Made by a program: the position numbers and the translations under genes | In this document: piece after piece, positions 24,826 to 32,355 of the stretch | Position numbering within the stretch: the first letter of the stretch is position 1 | Layout of the letters: every line of letters begins with the position of its first letter | Notes under the pieces: generated by a model | Database searches by the model: none | What the model was told of the DNA's origin: nothing | What the model saw: the letters and a program-made list of their open reading frames with translations, nothing else | Assembly: GCA_964527835.1 (NCBI GenBank) | Contig: CAZGNV010000013.1 | Location: 22,285-86,284 of the forward strand | Reading direction: 5' to 3' | DNA length: 64,000 nt | Source: JAFDCJ01 sp964527835 | GTDB lineage: Bacteria > Desulfobacterota > Desulfobacteria > Desulfobacterales > JAFDCJ01

Positions 24826-26442
24826 TTATTTGGCCATGGCCCCCTGCTGCATGATGGTTTTGGCCGTTTCCAGCAGGCCTTCCGGAAAACCCACGGCCTG
24901 GAAGATGACCACAAAACCGATCAGCCACACCGCGAGCAGGGAAAGCAGCCACAACATGAAACCATATTTCAAAAAATCGATGGGTCGAATGGCGCGTTCC
25001 CCGGTGTCGGGATAGGTTCCCAGCCCATACACGATGGCGTTGTTGGGGGTCCCCACGATCAGAAAGTGGGCGAAGGAGGTGGCAAAGGCCACGGCCAGCC
25101 CTGAGGCCCAGGGTTCCGCCGGATTGCCGGACATGACGCCGATGGGCACCGCGATGGGGCCCAGCAGGGCTGTGGTGCCGGCATCGGACATGAAGTTGGT
25201 CATCAGCCCGGAAAACAGGGAAAGACCGACCCACAGGCCAAATCCGCTATCCGCGCCTAAAGATTTGAGCACGTCCAAAACCGACTGGGCCAGCCACATG
25301 GCCGCCCCGCTATCCTTGAGCAAAGCGCCCATGGTAAGCGCCCCGCAGTACATCAACCAGGCATCCCAGGAAATGCCCCCCAGGATCTTTCTCCAGTCCG
25401 TAACCCGGAACACCACCGGGATGATCAGGGCCAGCAGGGAGGGGCCTCCCAGGCCCAGGTCGTGTCCTCCCAGGATCCACAGGAACATGATCAGGAGCAT
25501 CATGCCCAGGGTAACGTACTCGGCATAGGTCATCCTGCCCATGCGTTTGGTTTCTTCCTTGATGGCCTGCAGCCCCGGGGTAAGATTCTTGGTTTTGATT
25601 TTCCTGGTAAACAGCAGCAACATGTAGACTGCCACCAACAGGCCCAGGAGAGGTGCCATGGGAAAACCGTATTTCATCCAGGTGAAAAAGTCCATGGGAA
25701 CCTGATAACCTTCCCAGATGCCCATCATGATCACGTTGCGCCCCCCGGCGGCAGGCGAGCCCACCCCGCCCACATTGAGGGCGAAGCACATGGAGAACAA
25801 AAGAAACTTGGCCAGGTCCGGGTCGTGCCGGATTTGCCCTGACGAGTTGTTGACCTGAACGGAGCCATAGTAAACCGCCATCATCACCGGGGTCATGAAG
25901 GCGCACATGGCATGGGCCGAAATGAAAGATCCGATGACTGCCATGCTGATGCATAATACGAAAACGGGCAGATAAAAACCCCGGGTCCACCCCAGGATCC
26001 AGGTGGCCAGGCGCTTGTGAAGATTCACGTCCACCACTACCACGCCCATGGCCAGTACCCCCAACAAAAACATGGGGGCGTCCCCGGCAAAGGTTTTGCC
26101 GACCATTTGGCGCGGCAGCAAAGCCAGGAAGTAGGCCAGCACGGGCATGAGGATGCCCGTCAGCCCGATGGGAATGGCTTCGGTGGCAAAAAAAATGATC
26201 GCCATGGGAATGATCCCCAGCACGATCATGGTCTTGCGGGCGGCTTGCTGCACATCGTCGGCAATGCCCCACTGGATCATCTGCTGGGCAAAGCCTTTGT
26301 CTTGCACTATCTGCACCAGACTGGCAGGGGTGGGCAGAATAAAACCTACGGTGATGAATACGGTCAGACCGGCGCATAGCCAGAAAGTTTTGTTGCTTAA
26401 AAATCCCGCGGCGCTGGAAGCCTGCTCAACTTGATGCGTCAT
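24826..26442 (-). CDS. SLC13/DASS family anion transporter
   Basis: A 538-residue membrane protein of the divalent anion:Na+ symporter family, with about 11-12 hydrophobic segments. Typical stretches are FFATEAIPIGLTGILMPVL, GGVGSPAAGGRNVIMMGIW and the second repeat half ATSFAHFLIVGTPNNAIVYG, where SNT-type motifs contact Na+ and carboxylate. Substrates in the family are C4-dicarboxylates, citrate, sulfate or sulfonates; this one is not assignable. GGGAGA precedes the ATG. It is the last gene of the sigma-54-driven receiver/CBS unit, 158 bases after the receiver stop with a hairpin between, and is the obvious effector gene of that signalling island. Confidence 0.88.
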   Translation of the reverse strand: MTHQVEQASSAAGFLSNKTFWLCAGLTVFITVGFILPTPASLVQIVQDKGFAQQMIQWGIADDVQQAARKTMIVLGIIPMAIIFFATEAIPIGLTGILMPVLAYFLALLPRQMVGKTFAGDAPMFLLGVLAMGVVVVDVNLHKRLATWILGWTRGFYLPVFVLCISMAVIGSFISAHAMCAFMTPVMMAVYYGSVQVNNSSGQIRHDPDLAKFLLFSMCFALNVGGVGSPAAGGRNVIMMGIWEGYQVPMDFFTWMKYGFPMAPLLGLLVAVYMLLLFTRKIKTKNLTPGLQAIKEETKRMGRMTYAEYVTLGMMLLIMFLWILGGHDLGLGGPSLLALIIPVVFRVTDWRKILGGISWDAWLMYCGALTMGALLKDSGAAMWLAQSVLDVLKSLGADSGFGLWVGLSLFSGLMTNFMSDAGTTALLGPIAVPIGVMSGNPAEPWASGLAVAFATSFAHFLIVGTPNNAIVYGLGTYPDTGERAIRPIDFLKYGFMLWLLSLLAVWLIGFVVIFQAVGFPEGLLETAKTIMQQGAMAK

Positions 26443-26543
26443 GGTGGTTTTTCTCCCTATCCGGTGTCATCGCGGCCCATTATTGATCCGTCAATTCCCC
26501 TGGTCCGCTGATTCTTGGCAAATGGAACCCCTTGCATGGGTGG

Positions 26544-26567
26544 GATGCTTTGCCTGAAGAAAGCATC
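26544..26567. other. perfect stem-loop upstream of the SLC13 gene
   Basis: GATGCTTT, an 8-base loop and AAAGCATC lie between the receiver stop (26601) and the SLC13 start (26442). It could be an attenuator or an mRNA-processing stem setting transporter level relative to the signalling proteins. Confidence 0.4.
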
Positions 26568-26600
26568 TTTTCCCACGGCGCTAATCCCGGCTGGGTGCTG

Positions 26601-27044
26601 TCAGTCGTCTTTCAACACGGAGCGCGGCGAGGTAAACAACTCATCAGCCTTGGCCCGGCGGATGCGCTCCTCCTGATCTGCTTTGCGCTGGTAGGCCATG
26701 TTGACCTTCTCCAGAAGGAGCTCGGTGTCCGTGGGCTTCAGCAGATAGTCATAGGCTCCCAGTTTCATACCCTTGATGGCCGATTCCACCGTGGCATGGC
26801 CGGTTAGCATGATGACCTCGGTGAGGGGTTTGAGCTGCTTGATTCGTCTCAGGGTTTCAATGCCATCGACTCCCGGCATGGACACATCCAGAATCACCAC
26901 GTCGTAGTTGTAGTTTTCCAGCCTCTCCAGTGCCTCCTGGCCGCTGAAACACACCGCCGTGTCGTAGTTGCGCAGGAGCAGGCGTTCTTTGAGTTGATTC
27001 GCGAAATCCTTTTCGTCATCAACAATCAAAACTCTAATTTTCAC
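26601..27044 (-). CDS. single-domain response regulator (receiver)
   Basis: A receiver domain (about 120 residues) with an acidic pocket in VLIVDDEKDF, phospho-acceptor Asp53 in VVILDVSMPGVDG, Thr in MLTGHAT and Lys in LLKPTD. A short charged helix follows instead of an output domain. GTG at 27044 is preferred (GGGGAGA seven bases upstream); an ATG at 27059 overlaps that site. It lies about 20 bases after the CBS gene and before the SLC13 transporter. With no output domain it should act as a phosphate shuttle or by binding a partner, perhaps the CBS protein or the activator. Confidence 0.88.
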   Translation of the reverse strand: MKIRVLIVDDEKDFANQLKERLLLRNYDTAVCFSGQEALERLENYNYDVVILDVSMPGVDGIETLRRIKQLKPLTEVIMLTGHATVESAIKGMKLGAYDYLLKPTDTELLLEKVNMAYQRKADQEERIRRAKADELFTSPRSVLKDD

Positions 27045-27066
27045 AGGTCTTCTCCCCAAGTTGCGG

Positions 27067-27645
27067 TTAGATGGAACAGGCTTTGATGATTTGACAGATT
27101 TCCCTGAACACGTCCACCAGCCTCAAGATGCCGGTAATGTCGTCCTGCCGGGTAACCAGCAAAGACTGGTGATGACCGATGATGAACTGATGCACGGCGA
27201 CTTCCAGGGTATCGTCTTCGCGGACATATTCATGTTGTGCCGGCGTGTACATGATGTCCTGTACGACGGTGGAGGCGGCCTTTTTGCAGATGTCCTTCAA
27301 GGGCTTGTCAAAAAGGCCGAATTTTTCCAGCATATTTCGCAAGAATTCGTGGCTGAAACCACTGGCGGCCAGCTTGGACATGGAGTCTGCTTCGGTGATC
27401 TGCTGGTACTTGGGCTCCAGGGCTTTGAAAATATCCAGCTGACTCAGCTTGCCGATGACCCTGCCATCGTCATCGAGCACCAGCAGGGCCCGGTGGGGAT
27501 AACTGTGGGCCCGGCTGCTTTGGTTGAGATATTGTTCCTGGGCTTTTTCAAGGGTGAGAACTGCCTGGTAGAGAAAGGCTTGCTGGGATATGGTAACGTA
27601 GTCTTGCACCGGAACCATGAGATCTTTGACTCGGATAAGCTTCAT
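27067..27645 (-). CDS. CBS-domain pair protein
   Basis: A 192-residue protein made of two CBS motifs. The first is around KDLMVPVQDYVTISQQAFLYQ and ALLVLDDDGRVIGKLSQLDI; the second is around VQDIMYTPAQHEYVREDDTL and LLVTRQDDITGILRLVD. A helical insert (residues about 85-125) lies between them. CBS pairs bind adenosine nucleotides and report energy state. ATG 27645 follows AAGGAG. Flanked by receiver genes in one operon, it may add an energy signal to control of the SLC13 transporter or the relay. Confidence 0.85.
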   Translation of the reverse strand: MKLIRVKDLMVPVQDYVTISQQAFLYQAVLTLEKAQEQYLNQSSRAHSYPHRALLVLDDDGRVIGKLSQLDIFKALEPKYQQITEADSMSKLAASGFSHEFLRNMLEKFGLFDKPLKDICKKAASTVVQDIMYTPAQHEYVREDDTLEVAVHQFIIGHHQSLLVTRQDDITGILRLVDVFREICQIIKACSI

Positions 27646-27732
27646 GGTCACTCCTTGTTGTCTGCGGTCTGAGGGTTTGCCCATCCAGCACCCATGTTGC
27701 GGGATGCGACCGGCAACCTGTGCCGGGGCGTT

Positions 27733-28197
27733 TCAGGATTTTTTCGGGTCCTTTTTCGGCTCCATGACCTGGCGGGCCGTATCGAACTCGCCGGCCTCGG
27801 CAAAGGTGGCCGCCACCATGCTGTCCTCTATTTTTTTGCGATAGGCCTCCTTTAACAATCGCACCAACTGGTTGATATCTGCCGGTTTTTGCAGATATTC
27901 GAAGGCGCCGAGTTCCCTGGCTTTTTCCTCGTCTTTGTCGGAGCCGTGGCCGGTGAGAATGATCACCTGTACTTCCGGATAGGCTTTCTTGACCCGGCGC
28001 AGCACCTCCAGCCCGTCGATTCCCGGCATGCGCAAATCCAGAACCATTACATCCGGGATTTCGTCATCCACCAGGCGCAGTGCGTGCTCGCCGTTGAGGG
28101 CCACCTCTGATCCGACTTCCCGCATTTTGAGCCGCTGGGCCAGGGTTGTTACGAAATCCTCTTCGTCATCGACCAAAAGCACTTTGATTTCTTTCAT
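27733..28197 (-). CDS. response regulator receiver with C-terminal helical-hairpin tail
   Basis: A 154-residue protein: a canonical receiver (VLLVDDEEDF, Asp54 in VMVLDLRMPGIDG, ILTGHGSDKD, Lys in YLQKPADI) followed by a tail containing MVAATFAEAGEFDTARQVME. The tail motif recurs in the preceding pseudo-receiver and, in variant form, in the small protein at 28754. The start ATG overlaps the pseudo-receiver stop by four bases. There is no DNA-binding output. The tail may be a docking element that links the three proteins. Confidence 0.87.
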   Translation of the reverse strand: MKEIKVLLVDDEEDFVTTLAQRLKMREVGSEVALNGEHALRLVDDEIPDVMVLDLRMPGIDGLEVLRRVKKAYPEVQVIILTGHGSDKDEEKARELGAFEYLQKPADINQLVRLLKEAYRKKIEDSMVAATFAEAGEFDTARQVMEPKKDPKKS

Positions 28198-28727
28198 GAA
28201 TGTCTCCTTTTCTTGGTTTGATTGCTGCCCCTGGGGCGGGATTTCCGGGTTATGCGCCGGGCTTCCTCGAACTCGCCGGCTTCGGCGAAAGTGGCGGCCA
28301 CAAACACATCCTGCAGTCCCCGGCAGCAGTCAAGAAAACCCCTTTTACGCCTCTGTTGCCTGCGTCGGTGGCGCACGGCCCGGCGGATCTTTTGCAGCAG
28401 GGTTTCCAGGTCGAAGGGAATCAGGATGTCATCAAAGACTCCTTCCTTCATGGCCTGAATGGAGGCCGCAAGCTGGTCCTCTCCAACCATGAGGATGATT
28501 TCCGCAGGAGGCTGCTTCTGCTTGACGCGGCGCATAACCGCCATTTTTTGCTGCGGAAACGGGTTCATGCCGACAATGATCACGTCGAAATCCTTTGTTT
28601 GCAAGAGATGCTCCAGCTCATCTGGGTTTGCCTCTTCGACCGCAAGCCCCCTGGCCCTGTTCAGGCGCCCGCTCAGGCTGTGCCGGTAAGCAACATCGGT
28701 TTCCACAATCAGTACCCGGGCAGCCAT
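28194..28727 (-). CDS. pseudo-receiver protein with the same C-terminal tail motif
   Basis: A 177-residue protein with receiver-like strand and helix pattern (ARVLIVETDVAYRHSL, DFDVIIVGMNPFPQQ, EIILMVGEDQ). The phospho-acceptor Asp is replaced by Gly53 and the conserved Lys is missing (ILIPFD in place of LLKPFD). It therefore should not be phosphorylated. After an Arg-rich linker (RHRRRQQRRKR) and CRGLQDV the shared tail VAATFAEAGEFEEARR follows. ATG 28727 is chosen over a TTG at 28745. Its probable role is constitutive docking or antagonism of the true receivers. Confidence 0.78.
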   Translation of the reverse strand: MAARVLIVETDVAYRHSLSGRLNRARGLAVEEANPDELEHLLQTKDFDVIIVGMNPFPQQKMAVMRRVKQKQPPAEIILMVGEDQLAASIQAMKEGVFDDILIPFDLETLLQKIRRAVRHRRRQQRRKRGFLDCCRGLQDVFVAATFAEAGEFEEARRITRKSRPRGSNQTKKRRHS

Positions 28728-28753
28728 CGGCAGATTCCACCCCAAGTGTTTTG

Positions 28754-28993
28754 TTATATGCGACCGACGCCATACATCACGGGTACTCCGTCCAAGCCGA
28801 CTTCTTTGATGAAATTTCGCAAAGTATTCCTTTTGCGGCCGGCATCGGCAGACGGCTCAACCATTACCCGGGCGTGTTCCCACAATCCCTCTTCGGCCAG
28901 GGCGGCGGCCGCGTATACCTTTTCCAGCGACCGTGCTTTTTGAGTGATTGGTGTGAGGAATATGTCTTTGAGCTTGCTAACCCACGGTTCCAT
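28754..28993 (-). CDS. small protein with helical-hairpin motif, first gene of the sigma-54 unit
   Basis: A 79-residue protein with a strong ribosome site (AAGGAGG) and no recognisable family. Its middle, LEKVYAAAALAEEGLWEHARVMVEP, matches the tails of the pseudo-receiver and receiver encoded downstream and has the alternation of a single TPR-like helix pair. The rest is basic or turn-rich. It is the first gene downstream of the sigma-54 promoter at 29060, which implies strong conditional expression. It may be a stand-alone form of the docking motif. Confidence 0.7.
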   Translation of the reverse strand: MEPWVSKLKDIFLTPITQKARSLEKVYAAAALAEEGLWEHARVMVEPSADAGRKRNTLRNFIKEVGLDGVPVMYGVGRI

Positions 28994-29043
28994 GGCTCTT
29001 TCCTCCTTGTTGGGGTTGATTTTGAGGCTTTGTTGAATGCGAT

Positions 29044-29060
29044 AGCAAGCGGCGTGCCAA
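29044..29060 (-). promoter_or_regulatory. sigma-54 (RpoN) promoter
   Basis: On the minus strand TTGGCACGCCGCTTGCT matches the -24/-12 consensus (TGGCACG-N4-TTGCW) in sequence and spacing. It lies about 50 bases upstream of the 28993 ATG and fits activation by the enhancer-binding protein encoded at 32356-33777. Confidence 0.85.
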
Positions 29061-29125
29061 AATATTTTTAGATTAATTTCAGATAGATAGAGACTAGAGG
29101 CAGGAGGGATGTATTATTGTGGGTT

Positions 29126-29160
29126 ATAATGAAACACACCAATTAATACATAATGAAACA
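29126..29160. promoter_or_regulatory. tandem sites, candidate upstream activator sequences
   Basis: ATAATGAAACA occurs twice (29126-29136 and 29150-29160), 24 bases apart, about 70-100 bases upstream of the sigma-54 promoter. That is a usual position for enhancer-binding protein sites. A related TTGTTTC/GAAACAA pair lies upstream of the activator gene. Confidence 0.5.
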
Positions 29161-29169
29161 ATTTAGAAC

Positions 29170-29841
29170 TTAATGGTCGGCGGAGGGTAACCGGCGGGGA
29201 AATTGTAAAACAATGGACCCGTGTTCTGCAATCTGGGCTTTTCCTTCCAGGGACTCCATGATCAGCTGCAGATCTTGTTTGCGGGCATCTGCCTCCTCGG
29301 GCCTGTTTGGCGCAGCTGGAGAATCCGGCTGCTTTGGCGGAGCTTTCAAAAAAATAGTGACCGTTTTGTCACCTTCTTCCCATTCCAGGTGCATGTTGCG
29401 GCCCGGCAGCAGCTGCCAGAAAAGCTCAAATCCGCAAAAAAGAGCCATCTGAAAGCGAACCGGCCGGGTCAGCAACGCCAGGGGCTTGGCCGCATCCTCC
29501 ACCTGGATGGATACTTCCCGGTTGCGGGCAAAACGCTGGCAAAGGGCTGCAAGCCGCTTTAGCGTGTCGGTTACCTCTATTTCCGTCAGGGGCAGGTCGG
29601 CGCTGTGGGCGAAAGCGTTGAGATGCCGGCATAGCCGGCTGCCGCGCTTAATCTGGGTGCGGATCGACTCCAGGGCCTGCTCGAAGCGTTGCCGATGGGC
29701 AAAATCTCCAGCCGTCAGGGACAGGATGTCTCCCATCAGTTCCGAGGACTCCTTGATTACGGCCAGGACATTGTTGAATTCATGGGTGCTGGCTGCAGTG
29801 ATATGGCCCATAAAAGCCTCTTCTCTAAGCGGTTTTTTCAC
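29170..29841 (-). CDS. degenerate histidine kinase/ChpT-like phosphotransferase
   Basis: A 223-residue soluble protein beginning at GTG (GGGAG seven bases upstream). Residues about 10-75 form a DHp-type helical hairpin with H-box TAASTHEFNNVLAVI. The following region resembles the shape of a kinase ATPase domain, but I find no N-box and no glycine-rich G1/G2 boxes, so ATP binding is doubtful. This is the architecture of ChpT-type histidine phosphotransferases. It follows the kinase and receiver genes in the same unit and could relay phosphate among the several receivers. The missing boxes are seen; the relay role is inferred. Confidence 0.72.
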   Translation of the reverse strand: MKKPLREEAFMGHITAASTHEFNNVLAVIKESSELMGDILSLTAGDFAHRQRFEQALESIRTQIKRGSRLCRHLNAFAHSADLPLTEIEVTDTLKRLAALCQRFARNREVSIQVEDAAKPLALLTRPVRFQMALFCGFELFWQLLPGRNMHLEWEEGDKTVTIFLKAPPKQPDSPAAPNRPEEADARKQDLQLIMESLEGKAQIAEHGSIVLQFPRRLPSADH

Positions 29842-29856
29842 CTTGCTGCTCCCTGT

Positions 29857-30240
29857 TTATTGTTGGAGGTCCCCGCGGGCCGCCACGGCCTGCTTGATTT
29901 TGTCCAGGAGTTCATCAATGTCTACCGGCTTCATCAAGTAGTCGAAGGCGCCCAGATGCATGCCGTCAATTCCGTCCCTGGTGGAGCCTCGGCCGGTCAA
30001 CAGGATGACGGCTGTCCGGGGCCATTTTTCTCTGATCTGCTGCAGCACATTCAGTCCGCTGATGCCGGGCATCATCACGTCCAGGATCACCACGTCCGCG
30101 GTGTCCCGGGCCATATGTTCCAGGGCCGAATTTCCGTCAAAGGCCGTGCAGGCATCCATGGCCCTGAGTTCGAGCCTCTCGGCCAGGGTGGTGGCGAATT
30201 CTTCTTCATCATCCACAACCAGGACTTTGCATCTATCCAT
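29857..30240 (-). CDS. single-domain response regulator (receiver)
   Basis: A 127-residue receiver with VLVVDDEEEF, Asp54 in VVILDVMMPGISG, LLTGRGST and Lys in YLMKPVDI; nothing follows the fold. ATG 30240 has GGGGAAGGGGG upstream; the TTG extension at 30258 is rejected. The gene overlaps the histidine kinase stop by eight bases, so it is the likely first phospho-acceptor of that kinase, CheY-like in form. Confidence 0.9.
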   Translation of the reverse strand: MDRCKVLVVDDEEEFATTLAERLELRAMDACTAFDGNSALEHMARDTADVVILDVMMPGISGLNVLQQIREKWPRTAVILLTGRGSTRDGIDGMHLGAFDYLMKPVDIDELLDKIKQAVAARGDLQQ

Positions 30241-31969
30241 CTGAACCCCCTTCCCCAATGCGTGCCTGTTTGGGCAGATAAACGGTAAAGGTTGTCCCCT
30301 GCCCCTGCTTGCTGTTGACTTCTATTTCCCCTCCCAATTTTTTTATGATGCCGTATGTAATGGGCAGCCCCAGACCGGTGCCGTAACCACGTTTGGTGGT
30401 GAAGAAGGGCTCAAAGATGTGTTTGAGGGTTTCTTCCGACATGCCATGGCCGTCGTCCTGGATGGAAACCGCCACCTTGTCCAGGCCTTCTTCCCACGTG
30501 GTGATGGCAACGGTTCCTCCATCTTCCACCGCGGCAAAGGAATTATTGAGAATGTTGAGAAACACCTGCTGCAGTTGCCCCCGGTCCGAAGCGATGCGCG
30601 GCAGCTTGGGGTCCAGTTGCAGCTTCAGGTCGATGTTGCGGTGCAGGGCTTCTTTTTCCAGGAAGGTCATCACCTCTTTGATCACCTCGTTTGGGTCCAG
30701 GGGTTCTATCTGGACTTCCATGCGCCGGGCAAAGCCCAGCAGCCGATGGGTGATGCCCCGGCAACGATCCACCGCACGCAGGATGGAATCCACCAGGGAA
30801 AAAAACTTCTTTTTCTGGGAAAAGTCTGCAGAGGCCTGGATAATGTCTTTCATCAGGCCGGCCTTTTCATTGATGATCGCCAAAGGATTGTTGATTTCAT
30901 GGGCCACCCCGGCAGCCAATCGTCCGATGGAGGACAGCTTGTGGGTGTGCTCCATTTCCCGAAACACGGCCTCCCTTTTTTCATCCGTCTCCCGGATGCG
31001 CTCCACCATTACCTTGGTGAGCCAGAAGACGATGATGAATATGATCAATACGCTTCCGGTAAAGACGAAGAAAAGCTCGCTTTTGAGCGTATACCAGGAC
31101 TGGAAGACCATGGCTTTGGGTTTGACCAGCATCAGGATGAAGTCGGGATTGAGCATGTACACGTAAGCGATGAACACTTTTCTGCCCAGGGGGTCCATCC
31201 CTTCGATGATGTTGGGCTGGTGGCTTACCGGCGGAATTTGAAAGGGAGACGGTTCCAGTACCTTGCCGTAGAACTTGGTGTTGGTCTGCAGCTTTCCCTC
31301 AAGGTTGATCAAAAAGGCATCGCAGCAGGCACCCAGTCCAACGGCCGCCATCATTTCATCGAATTTGGATGTATCAATGGTGGCCCGGACCACCCATCGC
31401 TTGCCGGTTTCCCCGAAGCGCTCAACGGCCATGACGATGTGGGGAAACTGGCGATATCCCATGAACACGTCGCTGGTGTAGGTTCCCTGGACGAGCACCT
31501 GCTGGTACCAGCGTTGAGTCGCATAATTTTTTCCCTTTAAATCGTAGGGGCCCACGTAGTTGATCTGAATTCCCTGGGCATCGATGAGTCCCAGGTCCAC
31601 GAAACCCTGGATCTCTTCTCGCGCGGAATGGAAAATTTTTTTGAGCACGGCCTCGTCAGCCAGCTGGTCGTAGCTGTAAGCGGAACTGATGAAGCTTACC
31701 ACCGAAAGGCGTTCTCTTAAAAACAGCTCAAAGGAATATTTGGTCTTGTTGGCGAGTCTTCCCAGCGGCTGCAGGATCTCCCCTTCCAGGGAGGTGCGGT
31801 AATGGTGATAATTGATGAAGGCCATGATGGTCAGCGGCACGATGGTAATGAGCAACATGAGCAAAATCAGGTTGCGCCGCAGGTAGCGATAGCGGGCTGC
31901 GGGCTCCACTTCATCGGGCAGCTCGAAAAGGCGCCCCAGTCGCTGTTGAAGGTTTTTAATCAAATTCAT
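30233..31969 (-). CDS. membrane sensor histidine kinase (dCache, HisKA, HATPase)
   Basis: A 578-residue kinase with a first membrane helix near residues 33-52 and an extracytoplasmic sensor of about 240 residues with dCache features (GLIDAQGIQINYVGPYDLKGK, YATQRWYQQVL, VRATIDTSKF). The second helix is near 300-318. The kinase core has His357 in AAGVAHEINNPLAI, an N-box around FLNILNNSFAAVED, DDGHGMSEE, FEPFFTTKR and GTGLGLPITYG. It should sense a small ligand outside the cell and phosphorylate the overlapping receiver. The start lies one base after the NifX-like stop (TGACATG). Confidence 0.9.
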   Translation of the reverse strand: MNLIKNLQQRLGRLFELPDEVEPAARYRYLRRNLILLMLLITIVPLTIMAFINYHHYRTSLEGEILQPLGRLANKTKYSFELFLRERLSVVSFISSAYSYDQLADEAVLKKIFHSAREEIQGFVDLGLIDAQGIQINYVGPYDLKGKNYATQRWYQQVLVQGTYTSDVFMGYRQFPHIVMAVERFGETGKRWVVRATIDTSKFDEMMAAVGLGACCDAFLINLEGKLQTNTKFYGKVLEPSPFQIPPVSHQPNIIEGMDPLGRKVFIAYVYMLNPDFILMLVKPKAMVFQSWYTLKSELFFVFTGSVLIIFIIVFWLTKVMVERIRETDEKREAVFREMEHTHKLSSIGRLAAGVAHEINNPLAIINEKAGLMKDIIQASADFSQKKKFFSLVDSILRAVDRCRGITHRLLGFARRMEVQIEPLDPNEVIKEVMTFLEKEALHRNIDLKLQLDPKLPRIASDRGQLQQVFLNILNNSFAAVEDGGTVAITTWEEGLDKVAVSIQDDGHGMSEETLKHIFEPFFTTKRGYGTGLGLPITYGIIKKLGGEIEVNSKQGQGTTFTVYLPKQARIGEGGSDG

Positions 31970-31970
31970 G

Positions 31971-32321
31971 TCAGTGTGTGTTTTTCCCTCGATGGAAAGT
32001 CATTCCCGGTTGGAGTTTTCCCTGCATCCAGACTTTTACCGCCTGTTCGCGCGGACCGATAACCGAGTCGAATACCTCCACCCGCTTCCAGCGCAGGTAG
32101 TCGTAGTATTCCTGCTCGATTCCCCCGCAGATAACCACCGCGACGGCTTCGGTCAATATCAGGTGGCACAGGGCGTCGGCGGAAGCCTGGGGCAGGACCA
32201 CGGTGCGCTCTTCCATGGAGTTTTCGCCCGGGTCCCCCGCTCCGATCCATACCTCGGTGGCCAGGTCAAAACGGGGGGCCACGTCATTTTTCAGTAGCGG
32301 TACCAGGATTTTTTGGGTCAT
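31971..32321 (-). CDS. NifX/NafY-type (dinitrogenase FeMo-cofactor family) domain protein
   Basis: A 116-residue ribonuclease-H-like domain: ILVPLLKNDVAPRFDLATEV is the family N-terminus and AVAVVICGGIEQEYYDYL the central part. Nitrogenase relatives bind Fe-S or FeMo-co precursors; many orphan members exist in anaerobes with unknown cargo. Here it is between an enhancer-binding protein and a histidine kinase, so it may be a metal, cofactor or ligand sensor in the relay. No nif genes are in the window. Confidence 0.8.
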   Translation of the reverse strand: MTQKILVPLLKNDVAPRFDLATEVWIGAGDPGENSMEERTVVLPQASADALCHLILTEAVAVVICGGIEQEYYDYLRWKRVEVFDSVIGPREQAVKVWMQGKLQPGMTFHRGKNTH

Positions 32322-32355
32322 AATCCACCATCAACTCATCAATGCCTTGAAAGGT

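Noticed and set aside
26525..26545. Possible sigma-54 promoter upstream of the SLC13 gene (GGAACCCCTTGC)
   Set aside because: On the plus strand, opposite to the transporter, and the GG-to-GC spacing is two bases too short.
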